A DNA stretch of 64,000 nucleotides from contig NZ_QMKP01000014.1 in assembly GCF_003287955.1 (NCBI RefSeq), positions 1 to 64,000 on the forward strand. Reading direction: 5' to 3'. Positions 36,838 through 45,517 of this stretch are shown piece after piece. The stretch's first letter is position 1, and each line of letters begins with the position of its first letter. The position numbers and the translations under genes were made by a program. The notes below the pieces were generated by a model, which did no database searches, had not been told where the DNA came from, and saw nothing but the letters and a program-made list of their open reading frames with translations. This DNA comes from Arthrobacter sp. AQ5-06. Lineage in GTDB: Bacteria > Actinomycetota > Actinomycetes > Actinomycetales > Micrococcaceae.

Positions 36838-37226
36838 CCAAGCGGAGGTTGGTAGTCGAATCGGTGGGCCTGGTAAAGGTCTACGTAATCTGTTTTGAGT
36901 CTGCGGAGGCTGCCGTCGATGCCCTCCAGGATGTGTTTACGCGAAAGTCCGCGGTCGTTGCGCCCCGGCCCTGTGGGAAAGTACACCTTGGTGAAAATCT
37001 CCACGCTTTCACGGCGCACCCCGGTCAGCGTTCCGCCCAGGGCGCTTTCAGCACGGGTCTCCGCGTAGGCATCCGCGGTATCGAAGCTAGTAATGCCAAC
37101 TTCGAGAGCGGCCCGGACGCATTGGACTGCCGCTTCCCGCTCTACCTGGGATCCGTGTGTCATCCAGTTGCCCTAGGCGATCTCGCTCACGTACAGGCCG
37201 CTTTGGCCGAGTCTCCGGTATTCCAA
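36838..37226 (-). pseudogene. Aldo/keto reductase, N-terminal fragment with internal stop
   Basis: From TTG at 37226: EYRRLGQSGLYVSEIA, then TAG (37173-37175), then GNWMTHGSQVE, FDTADAYAE (active-site Asp and Tyr), FTKVYFPTGPGRNDRGLSR and DYVDLYQAHRFDYQ. Homology ends near 36838, so only about 130 of some 330 residues remain. It lies between the cytoplasmic and secreted parts of the glucan locus and is not expected to work. Confidence 0.8.
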
Positions 37227-37291
37227 GAATATCTTTCCTTAGAAAACGAGGCCCGGGGACCTGATGAGACTGCGCGCTCTCCGCCGTACGA

Positions 37292-37335
37292 CTCCGCGCT
37301 CCGTCACCGATTTCGGTCGGGGACGGAGCGCGGAG
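37292..37335 (-). terminator. Terminator hairpin of the sugar-uptake operon
   Basis: CTCCGCGCTCCGTC (37292-37305) pairs with 37322-37335 over 14 bases, with an inner ACCGATTTCGGT palindrome in the loop. Lies 90 bases past the cytoplasmic GH31 stop. Confidence 0.6.
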
Positions 37336-37424
37336 AATGCAGGTCGGCATCTGGGACAGAGTCAGAGATCCTAATGGCAGGAGAGCCCCAAGGGTGGATT
37401 GGGCGTGCCTTTGGCTGCGTTCGG

Positions 37425-39677
37425 TCAGCTGTGTGCTGCGAAGATGCTCTTCATTTCGTCCCAAACCTCGGCGTGGACAAACACCGGGATCCGGTTCATG
37501 GGAGCTGGAACGTCTACCGTTTGTTGTCCGGCATAGGTTTCCCCGGTCCAGGCGTCGGTCCAGCTGCCAGCGGGGAGGTACGTCGTCCAGGACTGTGCCC
37601 CTTCCTCGGTGACGGGAGAGATGAGAAGGTGGTCGCCGAGCATCCACTGCAGTGGGTGCTTCCATACCTCTTGGTCATCGGTGTGGTCGAAATACAGGGG
37701 CCGCATGAGGGGCGCCCCGGTGGCGATGGTCTTGCGGGCCTGCTCTCGCAGATACGGAATGAGCCGTTCGCGGAGTTCAACCAGTTCCCGGAATACCGGG
37801 ACCACGGTGTCATCGCCGCTGCGCTCCTGGATATTCCACGGGGTCCGGTCACGCGATGGTTTGCGGTGGTGGTTGAATTCGGAGTGGTATTGCATGATGG
37901 GGACGAAGACGGCCGCCGCTGCCGAGCGCAGGTAAAGTTCAGCAGTCGGTACGTCCCCGGAAAAGCCTGCGAAATCCCAGCCCCAGTAAAGAATGCCGCT
38001 TGATGCAGCGGAAAGGCCCGCGTACATCGACCAGCGGAACGCATCCCAGGTGGAGTCCTCATCTCCGGCCCAAAAAGCGCCGCGGGCTTGGGATCCGGTG
38101 AACCCGGCCCGGCTGAACGTGACCGGGGCTTTGCCGGCAGATTCGAGCAGGTCACCATATGCCTTGGCATAGGCGACCGGAAACAGGTTGTTCCCTTCGT
38201 CCCCGCGCATCCCGTTGAGGTAGCGGAGGTCCTCTCCCCAGGCGTGTTCGCCGCCGTCGGTTTTGAACCCGTCGATACCGAGCTCTTCAACCAGATAGCG
38301 TCGCTTCTCTGTCCACCAGCGTGCGGCTACCGGGTCGGTCAGGTCCGGCATCAGGCCCAGAGGGAACCACCATCCACGGTTCCGGTAGGGGCGCAGGCTT
38401 CCGTCCGGTGCCTCCTCACGAATGAGTCGGCCTTCACGCACGGCGGCTTCGGCATCGTTGCGTGCCTGCCCCAGGGGGTGGGGGCGCATCTTGATGAGGG
38501 GGATCTGCCACAGCACAACCCGGATGTCGCGGTCGTGCAACTCCTCGACCATGGCTTTCGGATCGGGCCACGCGCCATGTTCGGGGAAGGTGAAATCGCT
38601 CAGCTGCAGCGGGCTGCCGTCCGGGCTGGGCTGGTATTCGGCGTCCCGGAAGGCGGTGAAGGTCGCTTCGTCACTCCACGCTTCGATGACTACGGATCCG
38701 ACGGGGATGCCGGTGTCCCGATGCAGATCCATTTGCCGCATGATTTCGGCCTGGGTGTTCCATTCGTTACCGCTGGCCCAGAGTTTGAAGACCCAGTCAG
38801 GCAGCTCTTTTGGGCCGCCCACGTCGGAGAGGAAAGAACGGAGGACTTCGGTGGGTGTTCCCTCGAAGAACTTCACGCTCAGGAGGGCCTCACCGTGCAC
38901 GGCTTCGGGGCCTACTTCGACCTCAATGATGAGACGGCTCTCGTCCGTGGCGCCGATGTCGTACCAGGTGCGTCGGGAGGTATCCAGGTGGAATCCCCAC
39001 CCGTGCCCGCCGACGACGTGCGCGAAAGGCATCGGCAGGTAGGTCTTTCGTTTCGCCCCCTGGCTTTTGTATTGTTCAAAAACGACGGCGTCCAGCGTGC
39101 TTCCCCGGTGGTCGAGGGCATCGAAGCGTTCCCCGAAACCGGTCACCCTTTCTTCGGGGGTCAGGGGCAGGGCAAATCGGATCCGGAGCGGCCGGGAACC
39201 GTCGTGCAGAACTTCGATCGAGTCACGGATTACCCGGTCGTTTCCGATGATGTGGAGTGCTTGCGGTGCTGCTGTCCAGGCGGCGACCTGGAAACTGAAC
39301 CAGCGGGTTTGCTCTTCCCCGCTCTCCGGCTTGTCTGCCGTGAATCGGTATTTGTAGCTCGTCAGAGGATCTGCCGGCGCGAGGGTGGTCTGCCAGCCGC
39401 TGGCGGAGCGGGCGAGTTTGGCCTGGGCAGAGGCAAGGTGTCCGCCGTCGATAACTTGTCCGCGGGATGATGCGGGCACCCGGGTCAGCGGAATTGTTGT
39501 GTGGGTGGTGGTCCCGTCGTGGCCGGTTTCGGCCAGTTCACAGACCACATTCGTCCGGTCGGGCGAGGTGCGCACGCCGAGAGTGACCGGTTCGCCGGCC
39601 TGCGGGCGGGCAGGGCTGCGCTGATCTGTGTCGTTTACGTAGGGATGTCCTGAGCCGAAGGGTTTGTGGCGGATCAA
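37425..39677 (-). CDS. Cytoplasmic GH31 enzyme, cyclic-tetrasaccharide (cycloalternan) hydrolase-like
   Basis: About 750 aa, no signal peptide. GH31 nucleophile Asp474 in FKTDGGEHAW and acid/base Asp539 in WAGDEDST; SGNEWNTQAE matches the secreted isomaltosyltransferase-like enzyme, so both act on the same alpha-1,3/alpha-1,6 linkage pattern. Start taken at TTG 39677, seven bases after AAAGGA and directly after the GH15 stop, so translation is coupled. By analogy with the Kribbella flavida pair that degrades cyclobis-(1,6)-alpha-nigerosyl, it should open and split the ring to isomaltose. Confidence 0.85.
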   Translation of the reverse strand: MIRHKPFGSGHPYVNDTDQRSPARPQAGEPVTLGVRTSPDRTNVVCELAETGHDGTTTHTTIPLTRVPASSRGQVIDGGHLASAQAKLARSASGWQTTLAPADPLTSYKYRFTADKPESGEEQTRWFSFQVAAWTAAPQALHIIGNDRVIRDSIEVLHDGSRPLRIRFALPLTPEERVTGFGERFDALDHRGSTLDAVVFEQYKSQGAKRKTYLPMPFAHVVGGHGWGFHLDTSRRTWYDIGATDESRLIIEVEVGPEAVHGEALLSVKFFEGTPTEVLRSFLSDVGGPKELPDWVFKLWASGNEWNTQAEIMRQMDLHRDTGIPVGSVVIEAWSDEATFTAFRDAEYQPSPDGSPLQLSDFTFPEHGAWPDPKAMVEELHDRDIRVVLWQIPLIKMRPHPLGQARNDAEAAVREGRLIREEAPDGSLRPYRNRGWWFPLGLMPDLTDPVAARWWTEKRRYLVEELGIDGFKTDGGEHAWGEDLRYLNGMRGDEGNNLFPVAYAKAYGDLLESAGKAPVTFSRAGFTGSQARGAFWAGDEDSTWDAFRWSMYAGLSAASSGILYWGWDFAGFSGDVPTAELYLRSAAAAVFVPIMQYHSEFNHHRKPSRDRTPWNIQERSGDDTVVPVFRELVELRERLIPYLREQARKTIATGAPLMRPLYFDHTDDQEVWKHPLQWMLGDHLLISPVTEEGAQSWTTYLPAGSWTDAWTGETYAGQQTVDVPAPMNRIPVFVHAEVWDEMKSIFAAHS

Positions 39678-39678
39678 T

Positions 39679-40866
39679 TCAAAGTCCTTTGTCGTTCGTC
39701 TGGGGGCGGGAGTGCGGCGTGTGGGGGTGTTTGGTGATGCCGAGGGCGGCTGCAAGCCGGATGAACATAGCGTGGCTCCACAGCAGCGGGCTCGCCGACG
39801 GGCCCCACCGGTCAATCCAGGGCTGCAGGTGTGCCGCGTCAAGCAGGTGTTCTTCGACTTGCTCGGGAAGATCGCCATTGTCTTCGGCCGTGGAAGCTGC
39901 CCACTCAAGAAGCTCGAGGGCCCGTGACCGGTTTCCCGCGGATTCCTGGGCGAGGCCGAGGAAGCAGCTGAGTAACGGCCATTGGCCCCCGCCGTAGTAT
40001 GTGTCGGTCAGGTACCGGTGGACGCCATTGTTGACTGTGAGCTGGTCTTCAATGGCTGCGATGGTTTCACCACCGATAGGGCTGAGCGGGTCGAGGAAGT
40101 TCATGGGTGCAATGAGGGCCAGCAGGCTCGCATCGACGGCTTCGGTTCCGAGCCATTTGGTCAGGTGCCGGGCCCGTACTCCGTCGGTCTCGACCCGGCG
40201 GCGGATGCTCGACGTGGCTGTGAGGGCCGCTGATTTCCGTTCGCGATCCAGGTGTTCCATGGCGGCGATGCCGGACAGCCCGGCGGCGATGCATCCGAGG
40301 GTGGACACGTGGACGTGTTCCGCAAATTCCTCCCACCAGTCGTAGCATGGCCGTTCCCAGGAACAGGATAGGTAGTCAACGGTGAGGGCGATGGCGTCGG
40401 TCCAACGATCCAGTGAACGGCCGTGGCGGGTGTGGTGTTCGGCGAGGGCCCATAGCCACGTCCCGTACCCGTCGAGTTGGAAGTCCCACCAGTCATCGTT
40501 GCCTTCGGAGCCGTCGAGCAGGAACCGGGTCGGCATCATGTGCTCATCAGAGGGCGGTCTTCCGGCCCGGCTTTCCTCGACGATGTGCCGGATTTGGTCG
40601 GCACGCGAGGTCAGGACGGCGGAGCACCAATCGAAGAACCGTTCGGCGGATTCAATCTCGCCTGCAGCGGACATCGCGTCAGCGATGTAGGAACCGTCGC
40701 GGAACCAGCTGTAGCCGGCGTAGGCGGAAAAGGATGGGCTTGCCGGGTAGGCGCCGCTGGGCGCCTGCTGTTCCAGAATCAGTCTGGTGCTGGCCCGGAC
40801 AAGCTCGCGGACGGGGGCGTCGCCGGTCTGCGTCGCCGTGGACCCTGACATGGATTTTTCGATCAT
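39679..40866 (-). CDS. GH15-family glucosidase, isomaltose glucohydrolase-like
   Basis: About 395 aa (alpha/alpha)6-barrel inverting glucosidase, cytoplasmic and lacking the N-terminal beta domain of glucoamylases. Y-S-W-F-R-D-G-S-Y (52-60) forms the -1 subsite; the general acid is in YDWWEE (E179/E180) and the general base is probably Glu335 in LPEQVEE. This compact form next to a GH31 partner matches isomaltose glucohydrolase of Kribbella. Would convert isomaltose to two glucose. ATG at 40866 chosen; a later ATG at 40851 is possible. Confidence 0.82.
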   Translation of the reverse strand: MIEKSMSGSTATQTGDAPVRELVRASTRLILEQQAPSGAYPASPSFSAYAGYSWFRDGSYIADAMSAAGEIESAERFFDWCSAVLTSRADQIRHIVEESRAGRPPSDEHMMPTRFLLDGSEGNDDWWDFQLDGYGTWLWALAEHHTRHGRSLDRWTDAIALTVDYLSCSWERPCYDWWEEFAEHVHVSTLGCIAAGLSGIAAMEHLDRERKSAALTATSSIRRRVETDGVRARHLTKWLGTEAVDASLLALIAPMNFLDPLSPIGGETIAAIEDQLTVNNGVHRYLTDTYYGGGQWPLLSCFLGLAQESAGNRSRALELLEWAASTAEDNGDLPEQVEEHLLDAAHLQPWIDRWGPSASPLLWSHAMFIRLAAALGITKHPHTPHSRPQTNDKGL

Positions 40867-40958
40867 GTGTTTCTCTTTCAAATGGTGAGCGGGTCGCGGG
40901 GCCGGCACTTCCTGGTCGTAGCGCGACCCGCTCTCCTGCCCTCACGGGCTTGGTGGGG

Positions 40959-42209
40959 CTATTTGAGCAAAGCGTTGATCTGGTCTGCCGCGCCCTTCAG
41001 GGCATCGGATGCACTGGAGCGCTTCGCTTCCACTTCGCCGAGTGCGTTGGTGATGATGTCGACCATTTTCTGCTGGTTGTCCCCGATGACCGGGGGAAGG
41101 GCGACGTGCTCGAGCGCATCAAAGACGGCCTTGCGGTTGGCGGGCTTGTCCTTTGTGAGATAGGGCTTCAGGACTGATTCGTCGGAGGTGGGTGGAAGCT
41201 CCCATCCGGAGCTGATGCGGGTTTGTGCCATAACCTCGGAGCTGGTCATGAAATCTGCCCATTTCTGGGCTGCCGCCTGGTTCTTCGTGTTGGCAGATAC
41301 CGCGACAGCGTTGGAGAACAGCGCACTTGCTTTCTGGGTGTCTCCCGGTTCTACAACAATGTCCCAGTTTTTCGGCGTGTCCGCGAAGCTGCTTGCTACC
41401 CAAATACCGCTGTGGAGCATGCCGAGCTTGCCGTCTTTGAATAGCTTGGTGTCAAAATCCGGGGTGCCTGCACCCTGGGCAGGGGTGGGCATGGTCGTGC
41501 CGCTCTTGCCCGCTAGCCATTCGGCCGCTTTGACGCCCTGCGGGGAGTTAAACGCGACGGATTTGCCGTCGTCGTTGAGGAACTTGCCGCCGGTCTGCTC
41601 CAGAGCCTTGTAGAACTCATAGAAGCTCACGTTCTGGAAATCCCCATAGACGCCTGCTCCGCTGTCCGTGATTTTCTTGGCTGCGGCGGTCTCATCTGCC
41701 CACGTCCAGCTGGCTGTGGGGTACTTAACGCCTGCTTTGTCGAACAGATCCTTGTTGAAGTACAGGACGACGTCCGAGAAGGAGCTGGGCAGTGCGTACT
41801 GCTTGCCGTCGGACTGGTACGACTTCAACAAGGATTCCTTGTACTTGGATCCGTCCACTCCATCGAGCGGGGCAACCGCTCCGTTGGCGACGTAGGAGCC
41901 CAGGTTGGCGTACTCGATGTCGAAGGTGTCGGCCTGGGTCCCGGCGGAGAGATCGGTCTGTAGGGCGGTGGCGTAGTCCTTGTACGGCAGGGTGGTGACC
42001 TGGACGGTGATGTTGGGGTTGGCCTTCTCGAAGGCCTGAACGATTGTGTCCAGGTTCTTCTCGTTGCCTCCATTGGAAGTGAAGTTTGAATACTTGATGG
42101 TTACTTTTTCATTGCTTGACGCATCAGACTTTGCTGCCGAACCACAACCGGTCGTGGACAGGATTGCGGCGAGGGCGAGACCCAGCGCAGCCACGGGTTT
42201 TTTGTTCAT
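40959..42209 (-). CDS. ABC transporter sugar-binding lipoprotein
   Basis: About 416 aa extracellular solute-binding protein, family 1 (MalE/UgpB type). N-terminus MNKKPVAALGLALAAILSTTGC ends in a lipobox with Cys22 as the lipidated residue. Conserved core features include N-I-T-V-Q-V and Y-A-L-P-S-S-F-S-D-V-V-L-Y-F-N-K-D. Encoded after the two permeases and before the intracellular hydrolases; presumably captures the cyclic or linear alpha-glucan made outside. GGAG precedes the ATG. Confidence 0.9.
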   Translation of the reverse strand: MNKKPVAALGLALAAILSTTGCGSAAKSDASSNEKVTIKYSNFTSNGGNEKNLDTIVQAFEKANPNITVQVTTLPYKDYATALQTDLSAGTQADTFDIEYANLGSYVANGAVAPLDGVDGSKYKESLLKSYQSDGKQYALPSSFSDVVLYFNKDLFDKAGVKYPTASWTWADETAAAKKITDSGAGVYGDFQNVSFYEFYKALEQTGGKFLNDDGKSVAFNSPQGVKAAEWLAGKSGTTMPTPAQGAGTPDFDTKLFKDGKLGMLHSGIWVASSFADTPKNWDIVVEPGDTQKASALFSNAVAVSANTKNQAAAQKWADFMTSSEVMAQTRISSGWELPPTSDESVLKPYLTKDKPANRKAVFDALEHVALPPVIGDNQQKMVDIITNALGEVEAKRSSASDALKGAADQINALLK

Positions 42210-42250
42210 GTGTATCTCCGTTGATAAAAGGGAAAACGGGACGTTCCGGC

Positions 42251-43066
42251 CTATTTGAGTCCGGTTCCCGCCACTCCCTGGATGATGTATTTCTGGGTAA
42301 AGATGTACAGGGCAAGCATTGGCAGGACGCTGACCACGGATCCGGCCATGACGATGTCCCACTGCGTGGTGTACTGCCCCTGGAGACCTGCCAACGCGAC
42401 CGGAAGTGTCTTCATCGCCGGCGTGCGCAGGATGATCAGCGGCCAGAGGAAGCTGTTCCAGCTGTTCAGGAAGGCGAAGACGGTCAGCGTTGCCAGAGCG
42501 GGCCGGACCAGGGGAAGAACGATGAGTCCGAAAATCCGGAAGTGGCCGGCCCCGTCCAGCGTTGCGGCCTGGTCCAGGTCCGTGGGAATCGAGTTCATGG
42601 CCTGCCGGAGCAGGAAGACACCGAACGCGCTGGCAACCCCTGGAAAGAGCACCCCGAGGTACGTGTCGATGAGCCCAAGCGTCTTCATTTCCACGAACAG
42701 CGGCACAACGAGGACCTGAAGGGGCACCATCATGGTGGCCAGGTAGGCCGCGAATACAACGTTGCGTCCCTTGAAGGGCATGCGAGAAAACACGTACGCG
42801 GCCAGGGAACTTGTTGCGAGCTGGAACACGGTGGTCAGGACCGCCAGGACCAGGCTGTTCAGGACAATATGCGCAAACGGCAGCCGTTCGAGTAGCTGGG
42901 CATAGGCGGACAGCGACGGGTTCTCCGGGATCAGCTGCGGGGTGGCGGACAAACCGGCCCCGGGACTGATGGAGGTGACGAAGGCCCAGAGGAACGGGAA
43001 CACCATTACGAGGGCACCGAGGGCGACGAGGATATTCAAAGTGGTCAGATGACGGGGCTTACGCAT
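42251..43066 (-). CDS. ABC transporter permease, MalG type
   Basis: 271 aa, six membrane helices; EAA loop visible as DQAATLDGAGHFRIFGLIVLP near 182-202, which docks on the ATPase. Overlaps the MalF-type gene by eight bases. No ATPase gene is present in the window, so a shared MsiK-like ATPase elsewhere is likely, as is usual in actinobacteria. Confidence 0.9.
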   Translation of the reverse strand: MRKPRHLTTLNILVALGALVMVFPFLWAFVTSISPGAGLSATPQLIPENPSLSAYAQLLERLPFAHIVLNSLVLAVLTTVFQLATSSLAAYVFSRMPFKGRNVVFAAYLATMMVPLQVLVVPLFVEMKTLGLIDTYLGVLFPGVASAFGVFLLRQAMNSIPTDLDQAATLDGAGHFRIFGLIVLPLVRPALATLTVFAFLNSWNSFLWPLIILRTPAMKTLPVALAGLQGQYTTQWDIVMAGSVVSVLPMLALYIFTQKYIIQGVAGTGLK

Positions 43067-44018
43067 AGTTCACCCATTTCTTCTGGCCGCGGACCTGGAC
43101 CAGTGTGATGACCAGAATGAAGAGGAAAAGCAGCCATGACAGGGCTGATGCTTCCCCGGCCCGGCCGTAGCGGAAGGTGAGGTCGTAGATCTGTTGGACG
43201 ACGACTTGGGAGGAATTGTTGGGGCCGCCGCCGGTCATCGCGTAGACCTGGTCGAAGACCTGGAAACCGTTGATCAGCGACAAGACGATGACAAAGAACG
43301 TCGACGGGGAGAGCATCGGCAAGGTGATGCTGAATAGCCGCCTCACCGGTCCGGCCCCGTCCACTTTCGCTGCCTCATACAGCTCTTCGGGAACTGCCTG
43401 CAGCCCGGCCAGAAGGATCACCATGACAAACCCGACGTCTTTCCAGGCCGAGGCCAGGATGATCGCGGGCATCGACCATGCGGGGTCGGTCCACCAGCCG
43501 GGTCCGGCGATCCCGACCAGGCTCAGGAGCCAGTTGACGATCCCGGTGCTGGGGTTCAGCAGCCAGCGCCACACCAGTGCCACAACGATCCAGCTTGTTA
43601 CCACTGGAAGGAAGTAGAGGCCGCGCAGCAGGCCGCGTGCCTTGATCCGGCTGTTCAGGGCCAGGGCAATGCCGAGGCCGCCGATGTAGACCAACGGCAA
43701 GTAGCCGACGATGTAATACACCGTGTGCAGAAATGCACCCTGAGTGCCTGGATCCGTGATGAGTCTGGCGTAATTGTCAGCACCGATCCATTTCATCGGG
43801 CCGACGAGGTTCCACTGATGCAGGCTGATCCAGAATGCGGCGATCATGGGAACGATGGTGAAAAACAGCAGTGGCAAGGCGCTCGGCAGGAGGAAGAGGG
43901 CAACGGTCAGCGAATACCTCAACCGCGAGGACGCCTTCCGGCGACGAGGGGATGACGTCCTGGTGGGGTCGGTAGCTGCGCCGGGATCAGTGGAGTTGGA
44001 GCTTTCAAGAACCGTCAT
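43059..44018 (-). CDS. ABC transporter permease, MalF type
   Basis: 319 aa with six membrane helices after a charged cytoplasmic N-terminus. EAA loop E-A-A-K-V-D-G-A-G-P-V-R-R-L-F near 219-233; the TGGGPNNSS segment is typical of MalF-like subunits. Its ATG overlaps the ROK regulator stop (ATGA), so it is translationally coupled to its own regulator. Confidence 0.9.
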   Translation of the reverse strand: MTVLESSNSTDPGAATDPTRTSSPRRRKASSRLRYSLTVALFLLPSALPLLFFTIVPMIAAFWISLHQWNLVGPMKWIGADNYARLITDPGTQGAFLHTVYYIVGYLPLVYIGGLGIALALNSRIKARGLLRGLYFLPVVTSWIVVALVWRWLLNPSTGIVNWLLSLVGIAGPGWWTDPAWSMPAIILASAWKDVGFVMVILLAGLQAVPEELYEAAKVDGAGPVRRLFSITLPMLSPSTFFVIVLSLINGFQVFDQVYAMTGGGPNNSSQVVVQQIYDLTFRYGRAGEASALSWLLFLFILVITLVQVRGQKKWVNYA

Positions 44019-45229
44019 GATGCCGCTGCTTCCGTGGTCGGAGAGGTCAGTCGGGCACGGACCTGTCGCCCCCGCTCACCGGAGCTTTCACCGCTGTAGA
44101 AGGGCGTTGAGGCCACCAGCGCCGCTGCACCCCGTGCCCAACTCTCGTCGTCCCACGACTCGACAATCACAGGAATTCCCTGCCGGTCGGAGGTCAGGGA
44201 GCTGCGGAAGGACTGCTCGAATCCCGGCTTCCAATGGCTCCAGGCTCTGGTGCCTTCGCCACTGACGATCACGATTTCCGGATCGAGGACCTGGACCAAT
44301 CCGGCGACTATCCGCCCCAGCGGGTGGCCGGCACCGCGGAATAGGTCCTGGGCCATCGCGTTTCCGCCGTCGGCTTGGGCCTGCAATTCCGCCATATTTG
44401 CATACGGAGGAATAATCCCGGACTGACGTGCGGAGACGACGAGCGCCTCTTCGCCGATCACCGCCTCGATGCAACCATTGTTGCCACATGTACACCGCGG
44501 GCCATCCTCGACCGCGGCGATGTGACCGATTTCTCCCGCGCCGCCGCGGCTGCCGCGCACGACGGCTCCGCCGGTAACAAAGCCGGCACCGACACCCTCA
44601 CCAATCGTCACGACCAGAAAGTCGGGGTGATCGCGCCCTGGTCCGTAAAGCCGCTCCGCGATGGCGAGGGCGTTTACGTTGTTCTCCACGAGCACTGGCA
44701 CACCCAGTTCGCGGCTCAGAACCCCTCCCAGAGGAACCTGTCTCCATCCAAGAAGGCCCGAATCGACTACCCCGCTCCCCTGTGAGTCCACGGAACCCGG
44801 CACTCCCACACCCACTCCTAGAATGGGTACGCCGCTTCCTGACTTCCGAAACGCCTTCACGAGTTCGACCAACGTGGAAAGAAAAGTGACCGAGGATGCA
44901 TCAAACGGCCAGCTCTCCGCCCGCATCACTTCCCCGCTCAGCTCGGTCTCGACCAACGCGACATGGTCCTTGGAGAGTTTCATGCCGATCATCCGCCCGG
45001 CCGAAGCAACCGGTCCGAGCAACTGAGCGGGACGGCCACCACTGGACGGCGACATCGCCAACTCCCGGATGAGGCCATCCGAGATAAGGTCCCTAACGAG
45101 TTGAGTCATGAGAGCCGGCGAGACTCCAAGAGCCCGTGCAAGGTCCGCACGGGACGCGCCGCCGGTGGTGCCCAGATGGGCCAGAATCGCAGAGCGGTTG
45201 ACGTCAGCGCTTCCACTCGGACGCAACAT
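44015..45229 (-). CDS. ROK-family transcriptional regulator
   Basis: 404 aa. N-terminal winged helix (about 8-70; A-S-R-A-D-L-A-R-A-L-G-V-S) and a ROK sugar-kinase-like domain with the zinc motif C-x-C-G-x-x-G-C-I-E near 243-252 and HIAAVEDG. The usual kinase catalytic features are not preserved well enough to argue for kinase activity. It is the first gene of the uptake and catabolism operon and probably represses it until the imported sugar binds. AAAGGAG precedes the ATG; AT-rich repeats at 45243-45267 are candidate sites. Confidence 0.88.
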   Translation of the reverse strand: MLRPSGSADVNRSAILAHLGTTGGASRADLARALGVSPALMTQLVRDLISDGLIRELAMSPSSGGRPAQLLGPVASAGRMIGMKLSKDHVALVETELSGEVMRAESWPFDASSVTFLSTLVELVKAFRKSGSGVPILGVGVGVPGSVDSQGSGVVDSGLLGWRQVPLGGVLSRELGVPVLVENNVNALAIAERLYGPGRDHPDFLVVTIGEGVGAGFVTGGAVVRGSRGGAGEIGHIAAVEDGPRCTCGNNGCIEAVIGEEALVVSARQSGIIPPYANMAELQAQADGGNAMAQDLFRGAGHPLGRIVAGLVQVLDPEIVIVSGEGTRAWSHWKPGFEQSFRSSLTSDRQGIPVIVESWDDESWARGAAALVASTPFYSGESSGERGRQVRARLTSPTTEAAAS

Positions 45230-45242
45230 ATAAACTCCTTTG

Positions 45243-45267
45243 TTTAGAACTAAATAAAGATTAGAAC
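45243..45267. promoter_or_regulatory. Probable ROK-regulator operator
   Basis: TTTAGAACTAAA (45243-45254) is near-palindromic, and TTAGAAC is directly repeated at 45244-45250 and 45261-45267. AT-rich sites just upstream of the autoregulated ROK gene fit NagC/XylR-type operators. Confidence 0.5.
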
Positions 45268-45461
45268 TATGTTGTCCGTCACGTCAAGGAGTGATGCGTC
45301 CACCGACCGGGCCGACATGGTTGCGGACTGCTGATGGCGGAATCGTAGCCGCACCGGCGCATCACAGTCACCAGCCGGGCCCCGCCCGTGGGACCGGCGC
45401 CAGTGTGCCGCCGGGCCTGCCGGGCCAGACTTGGTGGACATAGTCAGGAAGCACCTCAAAC
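45268..45461. other. Gene-free region upstream of the ROK operon
   Basis: Presumably contains the operon promoter (TTGACG-like sequences present on the minus strand but none convincing). No gene seen. Confidence 0.4.
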
Positions 45462-45502
45462 AAAAAACGGGGAGACGCCCGATGGCAGTCTCCCCGTTTT
45501 TT
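45462..45502. terminator. Bidirectional rho-independent terminator
   Basis: AAAAAACGGGGAGAC pairs perfectly with GTCTCCCCGTTTTTT (45488-45502). Lies just downstream of the minus-strand hypothetical gene at 45518 and separates it from the ROK operon. Confidence 0.92.
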
Positions 45503-45517
45503 GTATGGGTAAGTGTT

